A DNA stretch of 64,000 nt from NCBI GenBank assembly GCA_021204905.1, contig JAJPYN010000010.1:47560-111559 (forward strand), in the 5' to 3' direction. Position 1 is the first letter of the stretch; every line of letters begins with the position of its first letter. Below the pieces are notes generated by a model. The model had not been told where the DNA came from, did not search any database, and saw only the letters and a program-made list of their open reading frames with translations. Made by a program: the position numbers and the translations under genes. This document shows, piece by piece, positions 24,511-34,230 of this stretch. Source of the stretch: Prevotella sp. (GTDB taxonomy: Bacteria > Bacteroidota > Bacteroidia > Bacteroidales > Bacteroidaceae).

Positions 24511-27500
24511 TTAAAGCGAGAGGTTGAAGCCGATGGTCCACGTACGCGCTTGCGGATAAACGCCGTAGTCGACGCCCAGAGAAGTGGAGGAAGTACCGAT
24601 CTCGGGGTCGTAGCCCCAGTACTTGGTCCAAGTGAAGAGGTTCTCTGCGCGGACATACACGCGGAAGCGGTTGATGCAAATCTTCTGCGTCAGTTTGCGC
24701 GGCAGGGTGTAGCCCAAGGTGATGTTCTTCACCCGCAGGTAGGAACCGTCCTGAATGTAAAGGTCGCTGATGACCCAGTTCTTCGAGTCGCCGAGCTTGA
24801 GGATGGGCACGGTGTTCGATGTGCCGGGGCCTGTCCAGCGGTCGAGCACCCACGTGGGGAAGTTGCCCGAGGCCACGTCCTGGCGGTAGGTGGCGTCGAA
24901 GACATCAACTCCCGCGACGCCTTGGAGGAATATGCCGAGGTCGAAGCCTTTCCAGTCAACATCGAGGTTCAAACCGAAGGTCCATTTCGGCGTACCGTTA
25001 CCGATATTGGTGCGGTCGTCGGAGGTTATCTCGCCGTCGCCGTTGACATCGACGAAACGTATGTCGCCGGGTTCGGCATCGGGCATTATCATCTGTCCGT
25101 TGGCATTGGTGTAGTTCTGCACATCCTCCATTGTCTGGAAGATGCCGGCGGTCTTATAGCCGTAGAAATAGGGGAAGGGCTGGCCGTTCTCCGCCCTCAC
25201 GCCGCCGTCGGAGAAGCCGTTGATGCCGTAGAGGAGGTAGCCTGTCTCGTTACCGAGGTTCTTCAGCTTATTATGCAGATAGGAGGCGTTGCCCTTGACG
25301 GCGAAGTTGAAGTCGCGCACGTTCCATTTATAACCCAGCTCAAACTCGACGCCGGAGTTCTCCATGTCGCCCACGTTGCCGAGGGGTTTGCTCTCGCCGA
25401 CGTAGCTCGGGATAGGCATCTCGATGATCATGCCGTTCGTGCGTTTGTTGAAATAGTCGACAGAGAAGGTCAGCGCATAGTTGAAGAACCCGAGGTCGAT
25501 GCCCACGTCGGTCTGCTCGCTCTCCTCCCATTTCAGGTCGGGGTTGGCCAGCTGGTTGGCCTTCGAACCGTAAACCAACGTGTTCGACGTGCCGAAATAA
25601 TAGTTCGATGTGCCGCCCGTGGTTGTCAGCGTGGTGTAGGAGAAGTCGCCGATGTTGTCGTTACCGTTCTTGCCCCACGAGAAGCGCACCTTCAAGTTCG
25701 ACAGCCAGTCGCGCGTGCTTTTCATAAACGCCTCGTTCATAGCGTTCCAACCCACTGAGAACGAGGGGAATGTGCCGTAACGGTGGTTGGTGCCGAAGCG
25801 GCTTGAACCGTCGCGGCGAACGGTAACCTGCGCCATGTAACGCTCGTCGTAGTTGTAAGAAGCGCGGCCGAAGAGCGAGGACAGACGGTGCTTCGTGTAC
25901 GGTCCGCCGCCCACCGTCAGCAGGGATGTTACGCCGGTGATGTTGCCGTCGGCATCCACCGTAGTGGAATAGTTCCCGCCCGTGGTGTAACTCAAATAAG
26001 GCTTGTCGGTGTTGATAAGGTTCCAGTGCGAGCCGGAGAGGTCGTCGCCGTAGTATTCCAATGCCGACTGGCCGAGCACGACGCCGATGGTGTGCTTGCC
26101 GAAGGTCTTGTCGTAGGTCAGCGTATTCTCAATCTGCCACGTGGTGTTGTTGCCTTTATACACTGAGGCGGAGGTGTGGTCGGCGTTGTTGTTGCCCGAG
26201 AGGTAATAATTCTGCAAAACCGCACCGGAGTTACCGAAGAACGACTGCTCCGCGCTCCATGTGAAATGGTATTTTATGGCATCCCACAGTTGCAAATCCA
26301 CCGACAGCTTCGGCATGAATTTCTGCGACCACCCGCGCGTGGGATACCCTTGCAGCATCGCCACGGGGTTGTTCATCTCGTTGTACGAACCGAGGTAGCC
26401 GGGGATGGTGTACGGGTTGCCGTTGGCGTCGGAATAAAGGTCGTAGGCCGAATACATTTCCCTCATTGCCTGAGCCGCGCTTCCGGTAAGAGTCACGGGG
26501 AGTATCGGGGAGAGGTAAAGCGCCGAACCTAAAACCGAGCCGTAAGTGGAGTTCTCGTCGATGCCCGTCGAGTGCACGCGCATGTAAGAGAGGTTCACCC
26601 CGACATCGAGTTTGTTAAGGAAACTGCGCTCCTTCTCGGCGTTGAAAACGGTGTAAGTGTTGTTCGAGCGGATGGTGAGACGGTCGTAGTTCGACTGCCC
26701 GTAGTTGCCGCCGACAATACCGTCCTGCGAGATGTAACCTATTGAAAGATAATAGTTTAGGTTCTCGCTCGCACCCGAGATCGACACGTCGTGCTGCATG
26801 ATGGGCGCACCGTCGTTGAACACCTCTTTCTGCCAGTCGGTGCCGAAACCTTTCACGGCATTACCGTTGGCGTCAATCAGGTTGTACGGGTCGGAATAAA
26901 GGGCAGCCTGCCCGCCGTTGATGTATTTCTCGTTCATCAAAATAGCGTAATCGGTAGCGCCCGTAACATCCCTCTGCCGCCACGCGCTCTGCCAGCCGTA
27001 GGAGAAATTATAGTTGATCTGCGCCTTGCCCTGCTTGCCTTTCTTCGTCGTAACGAGGATGACGCCGTTGGCAGCGCGCGCACCGTAGATGGCGCCGGAC
27101 GCCGCATCTTTGAGCACCTCCATCGACTCGATATCGTTCGGGTTGACCGACTCCATACCGTCCTGCGTCGTGGGCATGCCGTCGATGATGTACAGCGGGT
27201 CGGAGTCGTTGATGGTGCCCGTACCGCGAATGCGAATCATCGACTTCGAACCGGGCTGGCCCGACGATGATGTAACGTTCACGCCGGCAGCAAGACCTTT
27301 CAGCGCATCCTCCGCGCGAAGGCGTGTCTTGCCCTCGAGGTCCTCACTGCTCACCTTGGCGATGGCCGCCGTAACGACGCTCTTCTTCTGCACGCCGTAG
27401 CCGACGACGACAACCTCCTCGAGAGCCTTGGAGTCTTCCCGCAGCTCCACGCGCATCCCCTCGCGGGCACGCACCTCTGCGGAGACCATGCCCACGTAGG

Positions 27501-27717
27501 AAACAACGAGCATGTCGCCCGGGGAACATTCGATGCGGAAATTGCCGTCAACGTCGGTGATCGTGCCGTTGTTGTCAGCATCCGCCTGTTTCACTATCGC
27601 ACCGATGATCGGGTCGCCGTAGTTGTCGACCACCACGCCCGTGATGACGGACTGCGCTCCGGCCGACAATGAAAACAGCAACGCCGCAGATGCGAATAAA
27701 AACCGAAATTGCTTCAT
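24511..27717 (-). CDS. susC: SusC-family TonB-dependent outer-membrane glycan importer
   Basis: A 1068-residue TonB-dependent transporter. Signal peptide (1-21), carboxypeptidase-like regulatory domain (about 23-95: SVITGVVVDNYGDPIIGAIV), TonB-box-like EVVVVGYG, plug domain (ALKGLAAGVNV, RIRGTGTINDSDPLYIIDG) and the large beta-barrel to the C-terminal aromatic residues. It takes oligosaccharides released by the neighbouring GH16 enzyme into the periplasm, powered by TonB. It is first in the susC-susD-SGBP-GH16 operon. No hybrid two-component, SusR or sigma/anti-sigma gene is found beside it. Confidence 0.96.
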   Translation of the reverse strand: MKQFRFLFASAALLFSLSAGAQSVITGVVVDNYGDPIIGAIVKQADADNNGTITDVDGNFRIECSPGDMLVVSYVGMVSAEVRAREGMRVELREDSKALEEVVVVGYGVQKKSVVTAAIAKVSSEDLEGKTRLRAEDALKGLAAGVNVTSSSGQPGSKSMIRIRGTGTINDSDPLYIIDGMPTTQDGMESVNPNDIESMEVLKDAASGAIYGARAANGVILVTTKKGKQGKAQINYNFSYGWQSAWRQRDVTGATDYAILMNEKYINGGQAALYSDPYNLIDANGNAVKGFGTDWQKEVFNDGAPIMQHDVSISGASENLNYYLSIGYISQDGIVGGNYGQSNYDRLTIRSNNTYTVFNAEKERSFLNKLDVGVNLSYMRVHSTGIDENSTYGSVLGSALYLSPILPVTLTGSAAQAMREMYSAYDLYSDANGNPYTIPGYLGSYNEMNNPVAMLQGYPTRGWSQKFMPKLSVDLQLWDAIKYHFTWSAEQSFFGNSGAVLQNYYLSGNNNADHTSASVYKGNNTTWQIENTLTYDKTFGKHTIGVVLGQSALEYYGDDLSGSHWNLINTDKPYLSYTTGGNYSTTVDADGNITGVTSLLTVGGGPYTKHRLSSLFGRASYNYDERYMAQVTVRRDGSSRFGTNHRYGTFPSFSVGWNAMNEAFMKSTRDWLSNLKVRFSWGKNGNDNIGDFSYTTLTTTGGTSNYYFGTSNTLVYGSKANQLANPDLKWEESEQTDVGIDLGFFNYALTFSVDYFNKRTNGMIIEMPIPSYVGESKPLGNVGDMENSGVEFELGYKWNVRDFNFAVKGNASYLHNKLKNLGNETGYLLYGINGFSDGGVRAENGQPFPYFYGYKTAGIFQTMEDVQNYTNANGQMIMPDAEPGDIRFVDVNGDGEITSDDRTNIGNGTPKWTFGLNLDVDWKGFDLGIFLQGVAGVDVFDATYRQDVASGNFPTWVLDRWTGPGTSNTVPILKLGDSKNWVISDLYIQDGSYLRVKNITLGYTLPRKLTQKICINRFRVYVRAENLFTWTKYWGYDPEIGTSSTSLGVDYGVYPQARTWTIGFNLSL

Positions 27718-27860
27718 GTTGTTAGGGTTAATGTTAATAATGTTAGTAAATGTAAAATTAGGTTGATTTAAAAGGGTTAGTATCTGGTTCGTAATGTATT
27801 AGCCCCTATTAGGGTAAAGAGCCCCTTGCGCCGCCGCGCCGTTAACGAATATCTCCGGAG

Positions 27861-27891
27861 CAAATGTAAAATATTTTTGTAAACGAACAAG
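27861..27891 (-). promoter_or_regulatory. promoter of the susC operon
   Basis: Minus strand CTTG (27888-27891), 19 bp, TACATTTG (27861-27868). The spacing and -7 box match the Bacteroidales consensus. The leader of about 140 bases is long enough for post-transcriptional control, but I see no defined structure. Confidence 0.55.
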
Positions 27892-27946
27892 CGTTTTTTG
27901 CAATTTTTCTTGAACATCGCCGACCTTCCTTTTTTGCCGCTTGCCA

Positions 27947-28045
27947 TTATCTTAGTTGCTACTGAAATCCCGGCTCAATCCTGCGCGACGAGCACCGGCC
28001 TTCGTTGTCGCCTGCGTTTCAACTTGCTTCGGACTTTCATTTCGA
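27947..28045. repeat. dispersed repeat copy R3
   Basis: About 99 bp, sharing with R2 a first block of 34 bases that is identical (TTATCTTAGTTGCTACTGAA and onward) and a similar remainder. It lies between the divergent susC and dapA promoters. Confidence 0.85.
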
Positions 28046-28091
28046 ATGCTTAAAAATCGTTGCGGGGGATGGAGAATGTCGGGAAAAGCGT

Positions 28092-28099
28092 TACCTTTG
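28092..28099 (+). promoter_or_regulatory. TAnnTTTG box upstream of dapA
   Basis: TACCTTTG, 68 bp before the dapA start. No well-placed TTTG upstream element. Confidence 0.4.
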
Positions 28100-28167
28100 C
28101 GTGCGGATTAATATTTTTCAGGACTGTTTTTTCATTATTCGAGGCACTTTCAGGGAGAGGTTTGTTT

Positions 28168-29055
28168 ATGACACGGAATATTTTCAAGGGTATGGCCCCG
28201 GCGATGGTTACGCCGTTTGGCGACGACGGAACTGTTGATTATGAGGCTTTGCGGCGGCTCACGGAGTTTCAGCTCTCGGAGGGCGCCGACTTCCTTTGCA
28301 TCCTCTGCACCACGAGCGAGACCCCTTGCCTCACTTTCGAGGAGAAGGCGGAGATTAAGCGGACGATTGTCGACGTGAACAAAGGGCGCGTGCCGGTGCT
28401 TATGGGCTGCGGAGGGAACAACACGCGTGCCGTGGTCGAAGAATTGCTTTCGGGCGATTTCCGCGGCATCGACGGCATCCTGAGCGTTTGTCCTTACTAT
28501 AACAAACCCTCGCAGGAAGGGCTTTATCAGCATTTCAAGACTATTGCCAAAGCCTCGCCGCTGCCCATGGTATTATATAATGTGCCGGGTCGCACGGGCG
28601 TGAATATGTCGGCGGAGACCACCGTGCGCCTTGCGACGGACTGTGAGAACATCGTGGCAATCAAGGAGGCGGCGGGCAAGCTCGAACAGGCGGACGACAT
28701 CATAAAGCACAAGCCGGAGGGCTTCGATGTCTTGAGCGGCGACGATGCCCTCACCTTCCCGATGGTGGCCGGCGGTGCGGCGGGAGCAATATCGGTCATC
28801 GGTAACGCCCTGCCTCGTCAGGTCTCGCGGATGATTAGGTACGAATTCAAAGGCGAATACGAGCCCGCGCGGCGCATCCACCACGCTTTCACGGAGCTGT
28901 ACAGCCTGCTCTTCGTCGACGGTAACCCCGCCGGCGTGAAGGCGCTGCTCAGCGAGATGGGGATGATAAAGAACAATCTGCGCCTGCCGCTCGTGCCCAC
29001 GCGCATAACGACGCGCGAGAAGATGGCGGGGATTTTGAAGCGGTTGACAGTATGA
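28168..29055 (+). CDS. dapA: 4-hydroxy-tetrahydrodipicolinate synthase (DapA)
   Basis: A 295-residue class I aldolase that condenses pyruvate with aspartate semialdehyde, the first committed step to diaminopimelate and lysine. Tyr137 in YNVPGRTG and the Schiff-base Lys166 in VAIKEAAG are present. The usual GTTGE substrate loop reads CTTSE (48-52), so the first Gly is Cys and the second Ser, which leaves open a related pyruvate-aldolase activity. Start at 28168 gives the normal N-terminus; a longer frame to 28060 has no family similarity. leuA follows after an octamer-repeat spacer. Confidence 0.88.
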   Translation: MTRNIFKGMAPAMVTPFGDDGTVDYEALRRLTEFQLSEGADFLCILCTTSETPCLTFEEKAEIKRTIVDVNKGRVPVLMGCGGNNTRAVVEELLSGDFRGIDGILSVCPYYNKPSQEGLYQHFKTIAKASPLPMVLYNVPGRTGVNMSAETTVRLATDCENIVAIKEAAGKLEQADDIIKHKPEGFDVLSGDDALTFPMVAGGAAGAISVIGNALPRQVSRMIRYEFKGEYEPARRIHHAFTELYSLLFVDGNPAGVKALLSEMGMIKNNLRLPLVPTRITTREKMAGILKRLTV

Positions 29056-29087
29056 TTTTAGGTTTTTAGGTTATAAGGTTTTTAGGT
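29056..29087. repeat. four-unit octamer array between dapA and leuA
   Basis: TTTTAGGT, TTTTAGGT, TATAAGGT, TTTTAGGT, starting directly after the dapA stop. The unit belongs to the same octamer family as the hairpin arrays at 22851-22932, here in one orientation only. Confidence 0.75.
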
Positions 29088-29129
29088 TTTAACGCACAAC
29101 GTAAGAGGATAAACATAACACTTAACAAG

Positions 29130-30629
29130 ATGGATAGACTGTATATTTTTGATACCACACTCCGCGACGGCGAGCAAGTGCCGGGTTGCCAATTGAATAC
29201 CGTCGAGAAGATACAAGTGGCGAAACAGCTGGAGACGCTCGGCGTGGACGTGATTGAAGCGGGCTTCCCTATCTCCAGTCCCGGCGATTTCAACTCGGTG
29301 ATAGAGATAAGTAAGGCCGTTACGTGGCCTGTGATTTGCGCGCTGACACGTGCGTTGGAGAAAGACATCGACTGCGCTGCGGAGGCGTTGAAGTATGCCA
29401 AGCACAAGCGCATTCATACCGGCATAGGCACCTCGCCGACACATATTAAGTATAAGTTCAATAGTACACCCGAGGAGATAATCGAGTTAGCTGTGCGCGC
29501 GGTGAAATATGCGAAGCGGTATGTGGAAGACGTTGAGTTCTACGCAGAGGATGCGGGGCGCACCGATAATGAATATCTCGCGCGCGTTATAGAGGCTGTG
29601 GTGAAGGCGGGAGCGACGGTATGCAACATCCCCGACACAACGGGTTACATCATCCCGAATGAATACAACGAGAAAATAAAATACCTCTACGAGCATATCG
29701 ACGCCTTTTCCGCCGGCAAAGCGATACTCTCCACCCATTGCCACGACGACCTCGGGATGTCTACGGCAAACACGGTTGCGGGCGTGCTCGGCGGCGCACG
29801 GCAGGTAGAGGTTACCGTCAACGGCATCGGCGAGCGCGCGGGCAACACGTCGCTTGAGGAGATTGCGATGATTTTCAAGACGCACAAGGAACTCGGGATA
29901 GAGACGAACATCAACACTACGAAGATTTATCCCACGTCAAGGATGGTGTCGGGACTGATGAATATGCCCGTGCAGCCGAACAAGGCCATCGTCGGGCGCA
30001 ACGCCTTCGCCCATTCCAGCGGCATCCATCAGGACGGTGTGCTGAAAGACGCTTCCACGTATGAGATAATGAAACCCAAGGATGTGGGTATCGACGACAG
30101 CGCTATTGTCCTCACCGCCCGCTCGGGACGCGCCGCCTTGAAACACCGTCTGCAGCTCAACGGCGTGGAAGTTGACGGCGAGAAGCTCGACAAGATTTAT
30201 AATGATTTCCTGCGCTTAGCCGACAAGAAAAAGGATGTTACCGACGACGATATCCTCGTTCTTGCCGGTGCTGAGCGCGCTACGACGGGCAACGTAAAGC
30301 TCGATTTCCTGCGCGTCTCCTCAGGTACGGGCGACGCCTCGAGTATCGCGGCAATCGGTTTGGATATATCCGGACAGAAGTTTGAGGCGTGTGCTACGGG
30401 CAACGGACCCGTAGATGCGGCGATTAAAGCTCTGAAACAGATTATCCATAAGCAGATGACGCTTAAAGAATTTACTATCCAAGCCATCAGCAAAGGCTCC
30501 GACGATATGGCCAAGGTGCATCAGAGCGTGGAGCATGCCGGGCATATTTACTACGGTTTCGGTGCCAATACGGACATCGTGCAGGCGTCTGTCGAGGCAT
30601 ATATAGATGCAATTAACAAGTTCAGATAA
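29130..30629 (+). CDS. leuA: 2-isopropylmalate synthase
   Basis: A 499-residue enzyme that joins acetyl-CoA and 2-oxoisovalerate, the first step of leucine synthesis. The N-terminal TIM barrel carries [13 protein letters not shown] (about 6-18) and the metal-binding [14 protein letters not shown] segment. [12 protein letters not shown] follows, then a C-terminal LeuA regulatory domain (about 375-499) that normally mediates leucine feedback. leuC starts at the base after its stop. Confidence 0.97.
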   Translation: MDRLYIFDTTLRDGEQVPGCQLNTVEKIQVAKQLETLGVDVIEAGFPISSPGDFNSVIEISKAVTWPVICALTRALEKDIDCAAEALKYAKHKRIHTGIGTSPTHIKYKFNSTPEEIIELAVRAVKYAKRYVEDVEFYAEDAGRTDNEYLARVIEAVVKAGATVCNIPDTTGYIIPNEYNEKIKYLYEHIDAFSAGKAILSTHCHDDLGMSTANTVAGVLGGARQVEVTVNGIGERAGNTSLEEIAMIFKTHKELGIETNINTTKIYPTSRMVSGLMNMPVQPNKAIVGRNAFAHSSGIHQDGVLKDASTYEIMKPKDVGIDDSAIVLTARSGRAALKHRLQLNGVEVDGEKLDKIYNDFLRLADKKKDVTDDDILVLAGAERATTGNVKLDFLRVSSGTGDASSIAAIGLDISGQKFEACATGNGPVDAAIKALKQIIHKQMTLKEFTIQAISKGSDDMAKVHQSVEHAGHIYYGFGANTDIVQASVEAYIDAINKFR

Positions 30630-32018
30630 ATGAAAACACTGTTTGATAAAATCTGGGATGCGCACGTGGTGCAAGACATTGAGGGCGGGCCGACGCAACT
30701 GTATATCGACCGGCTCTATTGCCACGAGGTTACCACTCCGCAGGCGTTCGACACGTTGCGCGACAAGGGGATCGGCGTGTTCCGCCCTAAGCAGGTGTTC
30801 GGCATGCCCGACCATAACACGCCGTCCGACCAACAAGAGATTATAACCGACCCTATCGGCAGGAAGCAGGTGGAGACCCTCGCGGCCAATTGCCGGGAGT
30901 TCGGTATCACGCATTTCCCGATGGGCAGCAAGGACAACGGCATTATACACGTTGTCGGCCCGGAGAAAGCTTTATCGTTGCCGGGGATGACCATTGTCTG
31001 CGGCGACTCGCATACATCGACGCACGGGGCTGTGGGTGCGTTGGCAATGGGTATCGGCACGAGCGAAGTGGCGGAGGTGCTCGCCTCGCAATGTTTGTTA
31101 CAACCTAAGCCGAAGTCAATGCGCATCACCATCGACGGCGAATTGGCCGACGGGGTAACGGCAAAGGACATCGCGCTGTATATAATGGCGAAGATGACCA
31201 CGTCGGGCGCGACGGGTTATGCGGTGGAATATGCCGGTTCGACGATACGCAATCTGTCGATGGAAGGGCGGCTCACGCTCTCCAATCTCTCGATAGAGAT
31301 GGGTTCAAGAGCGGGCATTATCGCTCCGGACGATACCACTTTCGCTTATCTTAAAGGGCGTGAGTACGCGCCGAAAGGTAAGGCGTGGGACGAGGCGGTG
31401 GCTTATTGGAAGACGCTTAGGAGCGATGACGATGCGGTGTTTGACAAGGAGGTAACGTACAGAGCGGAGGATATTAAGCCCCGAATCACCTACGGCACGA
31501 ACCCGGGTGCTGGCATTGCGATAGATGAATGTATCCCGACGCTCGACAAGATAGCGGAAGGCGACCGGCAGCAGTTCCTTGCCATGCTCGATTACATGCA
31601 GTTCAAACCTGGCGAGAAGCTCGAAGGGCACCCGATTGACTATTGTTTCCTCGGTGCGTGCACTAACGGGCGGATTGAGGATTTCCGCGCATTCGCCGCT
31701 ATTGTGCAGGGTAAGAAGAAAGCAGACAACGTTACGGCGTGGCTCGTGCCGGGTTCGTGGACTGTCCGCCAACAAATCATCGACGAGGGAATAGACAAGA
31801 TTTTGGAGGATGCGGGCTTCGAGTTAAGGCTCCCGTCGTGCTCCGCATGTCTGGCGATGAACCCCGACAAGGTGCCCGCCGGCAAGCTCGCAATATCGAC
31901 AAGCAATAGGAATTTCGTAGGCCGTCAAGGGCCCGGCGCACGCACCGTATTGGCTTCGCCGCTCGTGGTGGCAGCCTCTGCAATAACAGGAAAAATCACC
32001 GACCCGCGTAAGATGTAA
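30630..32018 (+). CDS. leuC: 3-isopropylmalate dehydratase large subunit
   Basis: A 462-residue aconitase-family subunit that, with LeuD, isomerises 2- to 3-isopropylmalate. Cluster-binding cysteines occur in [14 protein letters not shown] (about residue 340) and [10 protein letters not shown] (about 401-410), and the substrate segment [22 protein letters not shown] is intact. Length is standard. leuD begins 4 bases later. Confidence 0.97.
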   Translation: MKTLFDKIWDAHVVQDIEGGPTQLYIDRLYCHEVTTPQAFDTLRDKGIGVFRPKQVFGMPDHNTPSDQQEIITDPIGRKQVETLAANCREFGITHFPMGSKDNGIIHVVGPEKALSLPGMTIVCGDSHTSTHGAVGALAMGIGTSEVAEVLASQCLLQPKPKSMRITIDGELADGVTAKDIALYIMAKMTTSGATGYAVEYAGSTIRNLSMEGRLTLSNLSIEMGSRAGIIAPDDTTFAYLKGREYAPKGKAWDEAVAYWKTLRSDDDAVFDKEVTYRAEDIKPRITYGTNPGAGIAIDECIPTLDKIAEGDRQQFLAMLDYMQFKPGEKLEGHPIDYCFLGACTNGRIEDFRAFAAIVQGKKKADNVTAWLVPGSWTVRQQIIDEGIDKILEDAGFELRLPSCSACLAMNPDKVPAGKLAISTSNRNFVGRQGPGARTVLASPLVVAASAITGKITDPRKM

Positions 32019-32022
32019 GATC

Positions 32023-32646
32023 ATGGCAAAAGAGAAATTTAACATAGTGCAGTCCACGTGCATCCCGATAGAGATTGACAACTGCAATACCGACTTGATT
32101 ATTCCCGCGCGCTACCTTGCTTCGACCACGCGCGACCCGCAGTTTTTCGCCGACGCTTTTATGCACGACCTGCGTTATGACTCGAAAGGAGAGCTTGTTA
32201 AAGATTTCGTTTTAAACCGTCCCGAATACTCTGAGAAGCCGTCGAAAGGCATTCACCAGATAATCGTCGGGGCGCAGAACTGGGGCAGCGGTTCGTCGCG
32301 GGAGCATGCGGCGTGGGCGATAGCTGGCTATGGCGTGCGCGTAGTGATAGCTACATCCTTTGCGGACATCCACAAGAACAACCTATTGAATTGTTTCGTA
32401 TTGCCTGTCATGGTGCCGGAAGCGTTTCAAAAGGAGCTGGTCGAGAGCATTAAGGCCGACCCGCAGACTTTGGTGAAAGTGGACCTCGGCAAGCAGACGG
32501 TAACGAATATGGCGACGGGCAACTCGGTTTCGTTTGAGATAAACAGCTATAAGAAGTACTGTCTGTTGAATGCTTACGACGATATAGATTTCCTTTTGGC
32601 GAGCAAGGACAAGATTGTCAACTTCGAAAAGAGCAGGAAGAGATAG
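32023..32646 (+). CDS. leuD: 3-isopropylmalate dehydratase small subunit
   Basis: A 207-residue swivelling-domain partner of LeuC. NCNTDLIIPARYL near the N-terminus and the loop GAQNWGSGSSREHAAWAI (about 85-102), which contacts the active site, identify it. Third gene of the leu operon. Confidence 0.97.
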   Translation: MAKEKFNIVQSTCIPIEIDNCNTDLIIPARYLASTTRDPQFFADAFMHDLRYDSKGELVKDFVLNRPEYSEKPSKGIHQIIVGAQNWGSGSSREHAAWAIAGYGVRVVIATSFADIHKNNLLNCFVLPVMVPEAFQKELVESIKADPQTLVKVDLGKQTVTNMATGNSVSFEINSYKKYCLLNAYDDIDFLLASKDKIVNFEKSRKR

Positions 32647-32653
32647 GCGCGTT

Positions 32654-34180
32654 ATGGCTATGAAGCAGCAATTCATAGAGATAATGGACACCACGTTGCG
32701 TGACGGCGAGCAGACCAGCGGCGTGTCGTTCATCCCGCACGAGAAGCTCCAGATTGCCGGGTTGTTGCTCGAAGCGTTGTGTGTCGACCGCGTTGAAGTG
32801 GCTTCTGCACGGGTTTCGGAGGGTGAGTTTGAGGCGGTGAGGACTATCTGCCGTTGGGCTCGGCGCAAAGGGAACTTGGATCGCGTGGAGGTGCTGGGCT
32901 TCGTCGACGGCGGTAAATCGCTCGACTGGATAGAGCAGGCGGGCGGGCACGTCATCAACCTTTTGACCAAAGGCTCGCTCAAACACTGCGAGGGGCAGTT
33001 GAAGAAGACGCCCGACGAGCATATCGCGGACATTATTGACACCATAGAAGATGCCCACCGGCGCGGCTTCATCGTAAATCTTTACCTCGAGGACTGGTCG
33101 AACGGCATACAAGATTCGCCGAAATATGTCTTTCACATGATAGATTGCCTGAAAGACAAAGGCATAAAACGCTTCATGCTGCCCGACACGCTGGGCATTC
33201 TGAACCCTCTTCAAGCGATTGACTTTGTGAGGAAGATGGTGAGGAAATACCCCAAGCTGCACTTCGATTTCCACGCGCACAACGACTACGACCTTGCCGT
33301 GAGCAATGTGCTTGGTGCCGTTCTCGGCGGTGCGAAAGGCTTGCACACGTCGATAAACGGGCTTGGAGAACGTGCGGGCAATGCGCCCTTGGCTTCCGTG
33401 CAGGCTATCCTGAAAGACCATTTCAATGCCATTACCAATATCAACGAGGAGAAACTTTGGCAGGTGAGCCGCCTTGTGGAGAGCTATTCCGGCATCGCCA
33501 TCCCGCCGAACAAGCCCATCGTGGGCGCCGCCGTCTTTACTCAGGTGGCGGGCGTGCATGCCGACGGCGACAATAAAAACAAACTTTACCAGAACGCACT
33601 CGCGCCCGAGCGTTTCGGCAGACGACGTGAATATGCTTTGGGCAAGGCTTCCGGCAAGGCGAATATTGCGAAGAACCTTGAAGAGCTGGGCTTGGAACTG
33701 TCCGACGACGCTATGAAAAAGGTTACGGCGCGCATCATCGAGCTTGGCGACAAGAAGGAACTTGTTACTCAGGAGGACCTGCCGTACATCATCAACGACG
33801 TGCTCAAACACGCCAATATCGCCGAGAAAGTGAAGCTGAAGAGCTACATGGTGTCGACGGCATACGGCTTGAAACCGCTCGCCTCGGTACAGTTGCAAGT
33901 GGGCGACGAGGTGTTTGAGGAGACGGCGACGGGCGACGGACAATACGACGCGTTCGTCCGCTGCATTCGCCACATATATAAGGAGAAGCTCGGGCGCAAG
34001 TTCCCGTGGCTCGTCAATTATAATGTTACGATACCGCCCGGCGGCAGAACCGACGCGCTTGTGCAGACCACGATAGAATGGGACTACGACGGCAGGACGT
34101 TCAAGACCCACGCGCTCGATGCCGACCAGACCGAGGCGGCGATTAAGGCGACGATTAAGATGCTCAATAACATCGAGTAG
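32654..34180 (+). CDS. second alpha-isopropylmalate-synthase-type enzyme, probable (R)-citramalate synthase
   Basis: A 509-residue HMGL/LeuA-family enzyme with [16 protein letters not shown] (about 11-26), HFDFHAHNDYDLAVSN and a C-terminal LeuA-type regulatory domain (about 390-509). It differs clearly from the LeuA three genes upstream, so it is not a simple duplicate. Citramalate synthases (CimA; pyruvate plus acetyl-CoA, the threonine-independent route to isoleucine) have this architecture and use LeuCDB downstream, which the operon supplies. Homocitrate synthase is a less likely alternative. ATG 32654 (or 32660) follows the leuD stop; the frame is open further upstream. Confidence 0.8.
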   Translation: MAMKQQFIEIMDTTLRDGEQTSGVSFIPHEKLQIAGLLLEALCVDRVEVASARVSEGEFEAVRTICRWARRKGNLDRVEVLGFVDGGKSLDWIEQAGGHVINLLTKGSLKHCEGQLKKTPDEHIADIIDTIEDAHRRGFIVNLYLEDWSNGIQDSPKYVFHMIDCLKDKGIKRFMLPDTLGILNPLQAIDFVRKMVRKYPKLHFDFHAHNDYDLAVSNVLGAVLGGAKGLHTSINGLGERAGNAPLASVQAILKDHFNAITNINEEKLWQVSRLVESYSGIAIPPNKPIVGAAVFTQVAGVHADGDNKNKLYQNALAPERFGRRREYALGKASGKANIAKNLEELGLELSDDAMKKVTARIIELGDKKELVTQEDLPYIINDVLKHANIAEKVKLKSYMVSTAYGLKPLASVQLQVGDEVFEETATGDGQYDAFVRCIRHIYKEKLGRKFPWLVNYNVTIPPGGRTDALVQTTIEWDYDGRTFKTHALDADQTEAAIKATIKMLNNIE

Positions 34181-34230
34181 CGCCGCGCGCAAACGGAGAT
34201 TTTATCAATAAAATAAATATGTATTGAGTT

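Larger units (their letters stand above)
27718..28167. other. 450-bp divergent intergenic region between susC and dapA
   Basis: It holds the predicted susC promoter (27861-27891) with a leader of about 140 bases, repeat copy R3 (27947-28045) and a -7 box for dapA (28092-28099). I see no gene in it. Confidence 0.6.
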
